In this document: positions 58,186-64,000 of the stretch, one piece after another
Numbering within the stretch: position 1 is the first letter of the stretch
How the letters are laid out: every line of letters begins with the position of its first letter
Source: Paraburkholderia aspalathi
Lineage (GTDB): Bacteria > Pseudomonadota > Gammaproteobacteria > Burkholderiales > Burkholderiaceae
NCBI RefSeq assembly: GCF_900116445.1
Contig: NZ_FPBH01000029.1
Location: forward strand, 1 to 64,000
Reading direction: 5' to 3'
DNA: 64,000 nt
The notes under the pieces: model-generated
What the model saw: the letters and a program-made list of their open reading frames with translations, nothing else
What the model was told of the DNA's origin: nothing
Databases searched by the model: none
Program-made: the position numbers and the translations under genes

Positions 58186-61100
58186 GTGACGTCTTCCGGA
58201 TCGGCGCGCCCTGCCCGCCGCAACACTGCATCGCCCAACGCTCAAGCGGCTGACGCCGCAACGGCTGCCCAGTCCACACCGGCCCAACGCGCCGGCAAAT
58301 CTGCTAAGGCAAGCCAGGCCGCTAACGTCGCCAAAGCCTCCAAATCCGCCAAAGCCTCTACGCCCGCCAAGGCGGACAAGACGGTGAAGGCCGTCAGGGC
58401 AGGTAAGGCGACGCAAGCCGCGAACGCCGCCCAGACGCTGAAACCGGCCAAGGCGAAGTCCCCGAAGACCAAGGCCGTCGCGAGCGTTGCCGCGCCAGAA
58501 GCCACTCAGGCGCCCAAGCTGCAAGCCGTTTCGCCGGACACGGTTGTGCCCGCCTCGAAAAGCAGCGGCCGCACGCGTGAGGACAAGGACCATCCGCTGT
58601 TCCAGGACATCCGCTATCTCGGGCGCCTTCTCGGCGACGTGCTGCGCGAACAGGAAGGCGACGAGGTGTTCGACGTCGTGGAGACGATCCGCCAGACCGC
58701 CGTGCGTTTTCGCCGCGAAGACGATAGTGCCGCCGCACAAACGCTCGATAAGAAACTCCGTTCGCTGAGCCCGGAGCAAACGGTCAGCGTGGTGCGCGCG
58801 TTCAGCTACTTTTCGCATCTTGCGAATATCGCGGAAGATCGCCACCGCAATCGCCGTCATCGGATTCACGCGCTGGCCGGCTCGACCTCGCAGCCGGGCA
58901 CCATGGCGCACGCGCTCGAACGGCTCGTCGAGGCAGGCGCCGCCGCGACGCCGGTCCTGCAGCAGTTCTTCAATGATGCGTTGATCGTGCCGGTCCTGAC
59001 CGCGCACCCTACCGAGGTGCAGCGCAAGAGCATTCTCGACGCGCAGCACGACGTCGCGCGTCTCCTCGCCGAACGCGATCAGCAGTTGACCAACCGCGAA
59101 CGCGCGCACAACGAAGCGATGCTGCGTGCGAGCGTCACGTCGCTCTGGCAAACGCGGATGCTGCGCGATTCACGCCTGACGGTCGCCGATGAAATCGAAA
59201 ACGCGCTGTCGTATTACCGCGCGACCTTCCTCGAAGAAATTCCGGCGCTCTACGCCGACATCGAGGAAGCGCTCGCCGAGCACGGCCTCGAAGCACGCCT
59301 GCCGCCGTTCTTCCAGATGGGTAGCTGGATCGGCGGCGATCGAGACGGCAATCCGAACGTCACGGCCGAAACACTCGAGCACGCGATCACCCGCCAGGCG
59401 GCGGTGATCTTCGAACACTATATGGAGCAGGTGCACAAGTTGGGCGCCGAGTTGTCGGTGTCGAACCTGCTGGCCGGCGCAAGCGACGCGTTGAAAGAAC
59501 TCGCGGCTATCTCGCCCGACCAGTCGCCGCACCGCACCGACGAACCGTATCGCCGTGCGTTGATCGGCATGTACACGCGACTCGCGGCGAGCGCGCGCGT
59601 GCGTCTCGGTGAAGGCAGCGTGCCGGTGCGCAGCGCGGGCCGCGGTGCGGCGCCGATCCGCGCCAAGCCGTACGACGACTCCGCCGAATTCGTGCGCGAT
59701 CTGCACGTGCTGATCGATTCGCTCGCCGAGCATCATGGCGCGCCGCTCGCGGCACCCCGCCTGTCGCCGCTCGCGCGCGCCGCCGAAGTGTTCGGCTTCC
59801 ATCTGGCGAGCATCGACTTGCGTCAAAGCTCCGACATCCATGAAGCGGTGATCGCCGAGTTGATGAAGCGTGCGGGTGTGGAAGACGACTACGCGTCGCT
59901 CTCCGAAGAAGACAAACTCAAGGTGCTGCTCGCCGAATTGTCGCAGCCGCGCCCGTTGCGCCTGCCCTACGCCGAGTACTCCGATCTCGTGAAGAGCGAA
60001 CTCGGTGTGCTCGAAGAAGCCCGCGTCACGCGTGAGAAGTTCGGTGCGCGCGCGGTGCGCAACTACATCATTTCGCACACGGAGACCGTCAGCGATCTGG
60101 TCGAAGTGATGTTGCTGCAGAAGGAAACCGGCCTGCTGCACGGCCGCCTCGGCGACGCGCACGATCCGGCGCGCGCGGGGCTGATGGTGATCCCGCTGTT
60201 CGAAACGATCCCCGACTTGCGCAACGCGCCGCACATCATGCGCGATCTGATCGCGCTGCCGGGCGTCGACGCACTGATCGAACATCAGGGCAACGAGCAG
60301 GAAGTGATGCTCGGCTATTCGGACAGCAACAAGGACGGCGGCTTCCTGACGTCGAACTGGGAGCTGTACCGCGCCGAACTGGCGCTCGTGTCGCTGTTCA
60401 ATGAACGCGGCGTGACCCTGCGCCTGTTCCATGGACGCGGAGGCACGGTAGGCCGTGGCGGTGGTCCGACGTACCAGGCGATTCTGTCGCAGCCGCCAGG
60501 CACCGTCGACGGCCAGATCCGCCTGACCGAGCAAGGCGAAGTGATCGCCAGCAAGTTCGGCAATCCGGAAATCGGCCGGCGCAACCTGGAGACGGTGGTG
60601 GCCGCAACGCTCGAAGCCTCGTTGTTGCCGCACGGCATTGCGCCCGCGCAATTGCCCGCCTTCGAAGAAACCATGCAGCAATTGTCCGACGCGGCGATGG
60701 CCTCGTATCGCGCGCTGGTCTACGAAACGCCGGGCTTCAAGGAGTATTTCTTCGAGTCGACGCCGATCTCCGAGATCGCCGAGTTGAACATCGGCAGCCG
60801 TCCGGCTTCGCGCAAATTGCAGGACCCGAAGCAACGGAAGATCGAAGACCTGCGCGCGATTCCGTGGGGCTTCTCATGGGGCCAATGCCGTTTGCTGCTG
60901 ACCGGCTGGTACGGTTTCGGCAGCGCAGTGGCCGCGCATCTGGACAGCGCGCCGAGCGATGCCGAGCGCACCCGCCGTCTTGCGCTGCTCAAGAAAATGC
61001 ACAAGACGTGGCCGTTCTTCGCGAACCTGCTCTCCAACATGGACATGGTGCTGGCGAAGACCGACCTCGCGGTGGCCTCGCGCTACGCACAGCTCGTGTC

Positions 61101-61380
61101 GGACAAGAAGCTGCGCAAGCATGTGTTCGAGCGGATCGTCGCGGAATGGGAGCGGACGTCTAAGGTGTTGTCGGAGATCACCGGTAAGAGCGAACGGCTT
61201 GCGGAGAATCCGTTGCTTGCGCGTTCGATCAAGAACCGCTTCCCGTATCTCGATCCGTTGAATCACTTGCAGGTCGAGTTGCTCAAGCGTCACCGCGCGG
61301 GCGATACCAACGCACGTGTGCGGCGCGGGATTCATTTGAGCATCAACGGGATTGCGGCGGGGCTGCGCAATACGGGCTGA
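58186..61380 (+). CDS. ppc: Phosphoenolpyruvate carboxylase with Ala/Lys-rich N-terminus
   Basis: 1064 aa from a GTG (GAGGAAAC upstream). PEP carboxylase makes oxaloacetate to refill the TCA cycle. Catalytic motifs are intact: VPVLTAHPTEVQRKS, GGDRDGNPNVTAET, LGYSDSNKDGGFLTSNW, FHGRGGTVGRGGGPTY, and the C-terminal RNTG. The first ~125 residues are a low-complexity stretch rich in Ala, Lys and Ser (KASKSAKASTPAKADKTVKA) that is absent from the ~880-aa E. coli enzyme. The catalytic part begins about DHPLFQDIRYLGRLLG. A perfect 13-bp hairpin follows. Confidence 0.96.
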   Translation: MTSSGSARPARRNTASPNAQAADAATAAQSTPAQRAGKSAKASQAANVAKASKSAKASTPAKADKTVKAVRAGKATQAANAAQTLKPAKAKSPKTKAVASVAAPEATQAPKLQAVSPDTVVPASKSSGRTREDKDHPLFQDIRYLGRLLGDVLREQEGDEVFDVVETIRQTAVRFRREDDSAAAQTLDKKLRSLSPEQTVSVVRAFSYFSHLANIAEDRHRNRRHRIHALAGSTSQPGTMAHALERLVEAGAAATPVLQQFFNDALIVPVLTAHPTEVQRKSILDAQHDVARLLAERDQQLTNRERAHNEAMLRASVTSLWQTRMLRDSRLTVADEIENALSYYRATFLEEIPALYADIEEALAEHGLEARLPPFFQMGSWIGGDRDGNPNVTAETLEHAITRQAAVIFEHYMEQVHKLGAELSVSNLLAGASDALKELAAISPDQSPHRTDEPYRRALIGMYTRLAASARVRLGEGSVPVRSAGRGAAPIRAKPYDDSAEFVRDLHVLIDSLAEHHGAPLAAPRLSPLARAAEVFGFHLASIDLRQSSDIHEAVIAELMKRAGVEDDYASLSEEDKLKVLLAELSQPRPLRLPYAEYSDLVKSELGVLEEARVTREKFGARAVRNYIISHTETVSDLVEVMLLQKETGLLHGRLGDAHDPARAGLMVIPLFETIPDLRNAPHIMRDLIALPGVDALIEHQGNEQEVMLGYSDSNKDGGFLTSNWELYRAELALVSLFNERGVTLRLFHGRGGTVGRGGGPTYQAILSQPPGTVDGQIRLTEQGEVIASKFGNPEIGRRNLETVVAATLEASLLPHGIAPAQLPAFEETMQQLSDAAMASYRALVYETPGFKEYFFESTPISEIAELNIGSRPASRKLQDPKQRKIEDLRAIPWGFSWGQCRLLLTGWYGFGSAVAAHLDSAPSDAERTRRLALLKKMHKTWPFFANLLSNMDMVLAKTDLAVASRYAQLVSDKKLRKHVFERIVAEWERTSKVLSEITGKSERLAENPLLARSIKNRFPYLDPLNHLQVELLKRHRAGDTNARVRRGIHLSINGIAAGLRNTG

Positions 61381-61390
61381 TCAAAGCCAC

Positions 61391-61422
61391 ATCAACCGGG
61401 TGGGTAGTACCACCCGGTTGAT
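61391..61422. terminator. Perfect 13-bp hairpin between ppc and the methyltransferase gene
   Basis: Arms ATCAACCGGGTGG and CCACCCGGTTGAT around GTAGTA. No strong U-run on either side, but it sits between two convergent genes 10 bases past the ppc stop, where a shared terminator is expected. Confidence 0.75.
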
Positions 61423-61440
61423 TCGACTTACTGCATGGAC

Positions 61441-62193
61441 CTACTGCGCCGCGATCATCAGCGCGTCGAGCTTGAATGAGCCGTCTTCCTTTACGTCGAA
61501 ATACTGGCGCACTTCATCGGGCGAGTTGCTCCACAGCGAGCGAATCGCCACCACACGTGGCTCCGGCGTGCGCATGCGCGCCACCCACGAACTGAACTCA
61601 ATCTCAATACGCCAACGCTCGCGAATCGATGCCTTGAAACCGGCCGCGTCGAACAATGCAATCCATTCGTCCGCGCGGTAGTCGCGGATATGCGAGCCGT
61701 CTCGCAGCAATTCCACCGCCTGGATATGCGTGTCGAGCAGCGGATGATCGGCGCCGGCGATGTCGATGAACAGCACCTTGCCGCCCGGCTTCAACACGCG
61801 ACGCACTTCGGCCAACGCAAGCGGCACGTCGTGCCAGTGATGCGCACTCATCCGGCTGATGATCCAGTCGAACGAATCGTCTTCAAACGGCAGCGTTTCA
61901 GCGGCGCCCTGTTGCGTGCGGATGTTGGTCAAGCCGCGATCTTTGGCTGCGCCGTCGACGGTCGCCAGCATCTGCGGCGCGATGTCGTACGCGACCACTT
62001 CTTTCGCATGCGGCGCGACCGCGAAACTCGCGTGACCTGCGCCGCAGCCCATATCGAGCACCTTCGCATCCGGCGTCGCGGCGATCGATTCCGCCAGCGT
62101 CTGCAGATCGGCGCCGGTGGCATGCGTCTGACTCGTCAAATACGCGGCGGCGGTCGAGCCGAAGGCGTCGGCGACCTGATCGTGATGCTTCAT
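61441..62193 (-). CDS. Class I SAM-dependent methyltransferase (UbiE/Coq5-like)
   Basis: 250 aa. Rossmann motifs: VLDMGCGAGHASFAVAPHAK (motif I), VVAYDIAPQML (II), and the FDWIISRMSAHHW region with post-motif LAEVRRVLKPGGKVLFID (IV). The N-terminus HHDQVADAFGSTAAAYLTSQ is shared with small-molecule methyltransferases of this type. Substrate unknown. Its divergent partner, an HTH regulator, starts 171 bases away and may control it. Confidence 0.9.
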   Translation of the reverse strand: MKHHDQVADAFGSTAAAYLTSQTHATGADLQTLAESIAATPDAKVLDMGCGAGHASFAVAPHAKEVVAYDIAPQMLATVDGAAKDRGLTNIRTQQGAAETLPFEDDSFDWIISRMSAHHWHDVPLALAEVRRVLKPGGKVLFIDIAGADHPLLDTHIQAVELLRDGSHIRDYRADEWIALFDAAGFKASIRERWRIEIEFSSWVARMRTPEPRVVAIRSLWSNSPDEVRQYFDVKEDGSFKLDALMIAAQ

Positions 62194-62294
62194 GGGAGGC
62201 TCCGGTTATGTACGTGGGGGTTGCGCCGGGCTTGAGCCCGGGTCTCTCTGGACGGCGCTGCGTCGTTCCAGTCGTTACAATAGAGCCCGCCGTG

Positions 62295-62325
62295 TACCAG
62301 TACAAGTTAAGCAATTATTCTGGTA
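62295..62325. promoter_or_regulatory. Candidate operator TACCAG-N19-CTGGTA
   Basis: An inverted pair, TACCAG at 62295-62300 and CTGGTA at 62320-62325, in the A+T-rich centre of the 170-base divergent region. The half-site spacing (25 bases centre to centre) suits two turns of helix. It could bind the HTH regulator encoded just to the right. Confidence 0.4.
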
Positions 62326-62363
62326 TCAATAACACCACCCCCGCCAAGCGCCGCCCGATCAGA

Positions 62364-63176
62364 ATGACCACGCCGTCCTCCGCCGACAATCCGCCGCCGC
62401 TCGAAGCCACGCCCGCGCGTGCACTTGGCGATTTCATCCGTGCGCATCGCGAAAGGCTCTCGCCGCAAGCGCTCGGCCTACCGCCTGGCCCGCGCCGCCG
62501 CACGCCGGGCTTGCGGCGCGAGGAAGTCGCGCAGCTGTGCGGCGTCAGTCCGACCTGGTACACGTGGATCGAACAGGGCCGCCCCGTCTCCGCTTCCGCC
62601 GATGCGCTGGCGCGGATCGCCGTCGCGCTACAACTGTCGCGCGCCGAGCGGGCGTATCTGTTCGAACTGGCCGCGCAGCGCGACCCGGCCGAGCCTGATC
62701 CGGCCGCCGCCGACGCGCCCGCCACCCTGCTCGAAACCGTACAACTTGTGAACGCACCGGCGTACGTGCTCGACCGGCAGTGGAATGCGCTCGCCTGGAA
62801 CGAACGCGCCGCCGACCTGTTCGTCGGCTGGCTGGACGGCACGCACGACCGCAATCTGCTGCGCTACACCTTCACCGAACCGGCCGCGCGCGAGTTGATC
62901 GTCGACTGGGAAACGCGCGCACGGCGCCTCGCCGCCGAATTCCGCGCCGACTCGATCCGCCATCTGAACGACGCCCCCACCCGCGGGCTGATCGACTCGC
63001 TCACCGCCGCCAGCGATGCGTTCGCCCGTTTCTGGGCGTCGCAGGACGTCGGCGGCCGGGAGGGCGGCAGGCGCGAATTCAACCATCCGCGCGACGGCCG
63101 CCTCGTCTACGACCAGATCACCTTCAAGCCCGCGCATCGCGAGGATCTGAAGCTGGTGGTGCTGGTGCGGGAATAG
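62364..63176 (+). CDS. XRE-family HTH regulator with MmyB-like ligand domain
   Basis: 270 aa from the ATG at 62364. XRE helix-turn-helix at ~15-85 (GDFIRAHRERLSPQALGLPP, TPGLRREEVAQLCGVSPTWYT, WIEQGRPVSASADALARIAV). The C-terminal half (~110-265; VNAPAYVLDRQWNALAWNER, RNLLRYTFTEPAARELIVDW, DPREFNHPRDGRLVYDQITF-like) is the MmyB/PAS-like ligand-binding domain of this family. It is divergent from the methyltransferase gene, so it probably regulates it. The longer upstream frame covers the promoter and is not used. Confidence 0.92.
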   Translation: MTTPSSADNPPPLEATPARALGDFIRAHRERLSPQALGLPPGPRRRTPGLRREEVAQLCGVSPTWYTWIEQGRPVSASADALARIAVALQLSRAERAYLFELAAQRDPAEPDPAAADAPATLLETVQLVNAPAYVLDRQWNALAWNERAADLFVGWLDGTHDRNLLRYTFTEPAARELIVDWETRARRLAAEFRADSIRHLNDAPTRGLIDSLTAASDAFARFWASQDVGGREGGRREFNHPRDGRLVYDQITFKPAHREDLKLVVLVRE

Positions 63177-63287
63177 CCCAGTGTTAAAATCCCTGTCTTT
63201 CGCCCGTTTCGATGGCGCCTGCACCGTCCGCGAACGCCGTCAGCCTTCTTCACCGCTCGCTCAACTGCCGCTTAACTGCCCAACACC

Positions 63288-64000
63288 ATGACGTCCCAAC
63301 TGCACAAAAAAGGCGAAGCCTGGTCGGCTCGCTTCTCGGAGCCGATGTCGGAGCTCGTCAAACGCTACACGTCGTCGGTTTTCTTCGACAAGCGTCTGGC
63401 GCTCGTCGATATCGAAGGGTCGCTTGCGCACGCCTCGATGCTGGCCGCGCAGAAGATCATCGCCGCCGACGACCTCGCCGCGATCCAACGCGGCATGGCG
63501 CAGATCAAGGGCGAAATCGAGCGAGGCGAGTTCGAGTGGCAACTCGATCTGGAAGACGTCCACCTGAACATCGAAGCGCGCCTGACCGCGCTGATCGGCG
63601 ACGCCGGCAAGCGCCTGCACACGGGCCGCTCGCGTAACGACCAGGTGGCGACGGATATCCGCCTGTGGCTGCGCGGCGAAATCGACCGCATCGGCGGCCT
63701 GCTGACGGAATTGCGCACGGCCCTGCTCGACATGGCGGAGAAGAACGCGTCGACCATCATGCCGGGCTTCACGCACCTGCAAGTCGCGCAGCCGGTCACG
63801 TTCGGCCATCACCTGCTCGCCTACGTCGAAATGTTTTCGCGCGACGCCGAACGCATGGTCGATTGCCGCAAGCGCGTGAATCGCCTGCCGCTCGGCGCAG
63901 CTGCTCTCGCCGGCACCAGCTATCCGATCGACCGTCATGCCGTGGCGAAAACGCTCGGCTTCGACGGCATCTGCGCGAACTCGCTGGACGCGGTGTCCGA
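63288..64000 (+). CDS. argH: Argininosuccinate lyase, N-terminal part (runs off the window)
   Basis: The ATG at 63288 opens MTSQLHKKGEAWSARFSEPM; 237 codons remain open to the right edge. ArgH splits argininosuccinate to arginine and fumarate. Visible family motifs: SARFSEPMSELVKRYTSSVF, LEDVHLNIEARLTALIGDAG (N-terminal His for proton relay), HTGRSRNDQVATDIRLWLR, GFTHLQVAQPVTFGHHLLAY. The signature SS/GSSxMPxKxN loop should lie beyond the window. It lies 111 bases after the HTH regulator, same strand. Confidence 0.94.
   Translation, partial: MTSQLHKKGEAWSARFSEPMSELVKRYTSSVFFDKRLALVDIEGSLAHASMLAAQKIIAADDLAAIQRGMAQIKGEIERGEFEWQLDLEDVHLNIEARLTALIGDAGKRLHTGRSRNDQVATDIRLWLRGEIDRIGGLLTELRTALLDMAEKNASTIMPGFTHLQVAQPVTFGHHLLAYVEMFSRDAERMVDCRKRVNRLPLGAAALAGTSYPIDRHAVAKTLGFDGICANSLDAVS

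Noticed and set aside
1..64000. CRISPR arrays, rRNA genes, insertion sequences
   Set aside because: None seen: no regular spaced repeats, no rRNA sequence, no transposase frame or terminal inverted repeats.

Overview
The window looks like chromosome 1 of a Paraburkholderia or Burkholderia species (Betaproteobacteria). The evidence is high G+C, a HemC, fused HemD-HemX and HemY block, a Gram-negative porin starting with a typical Burkholderia leader, many DHA2/ACS-type MFS carriers, and housekeeping genes (ppc, argH, ppa, nadE, PII) with strongly Burkholderia-like proteins. The species assignment is an inference from protein style; no search was run.

Positions 1-12,074 hold a decayed P2-like prophage. 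It keeps portal (gpQ) and terminase ATPase (gpP) on the minus strand, then plus-strand baseplate genes gpJ and gpI. Two internal deletions are readable at base level. One fuses the start of the capsid scaffold/protease gpO to the middle of gpW near 4,665. The other fuses the first ~38 codons of the tail fibre gpH to an unrelated fragment near 6,619. Capsid, tail sheath, tube and lysis genes are gone, so it cannot make particles. The replication/cargo arm is still intact: a 104-aa protein, a Zn-finger/Toprim primase-helicase, a small HTH protein, a BrnT/BrnA toxin-antitoxin pair and a tyrosine integrase with a cluster of candidate arm sites, ending beside tRNA-Arg(CCT). An unrecognised, A+T-rich 432-aa gene sits beyond the portal gene, where P2-like phages carry variable cargo and defence genes. 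It is the best candidate for something undescribed.

12-21.5 kb is a mixed chromosomal segment: glutathione transferase, CsbD, several small proteins, a Dcm-type cytosine methyltransferase with Vsr mismatch endonuclease, a YbhB-like protein, a 14-TM MFS exporter and OtsA. 21.8-27.2 kb has two sigma-54 activators flanking a DUF883 membrane-protein pair, then two tandem paralogous lipoproteins. 27.3-37 kb has an ABC importer with a fused double permease and no binding protein nearby, a Cache-GGDEF cyclase, an OmpR/EnvZ-like two-component pair, a Spy/CpxP-like periplasmic protein and a pirin.

37.4-42.4 kb is a complete basic/polar amino-acid ABC importer (binding protein, two permeases, ATPase) followed by a porin. 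42.6-49.4 kb has PII, glutamine-dependent NAD synthetase, a FemAB/GNAT-like protein, a GIY-YIG protein, a FUSC efflux protein and inorganic pyrophosphatase. 49.7-53.4 kb is a catabolic trio (aldehyde dehydrogenase, SDR dehydrogenase, MFS carrier). 53.5-57.8 kb is hemC-hemDX-hemY, read leftwards. Then come ppc with a long Ala/Lys-rich N-terminus, a SAM methyltransferase divergent from an HTH regulator, and the start of argH running off the right edge.
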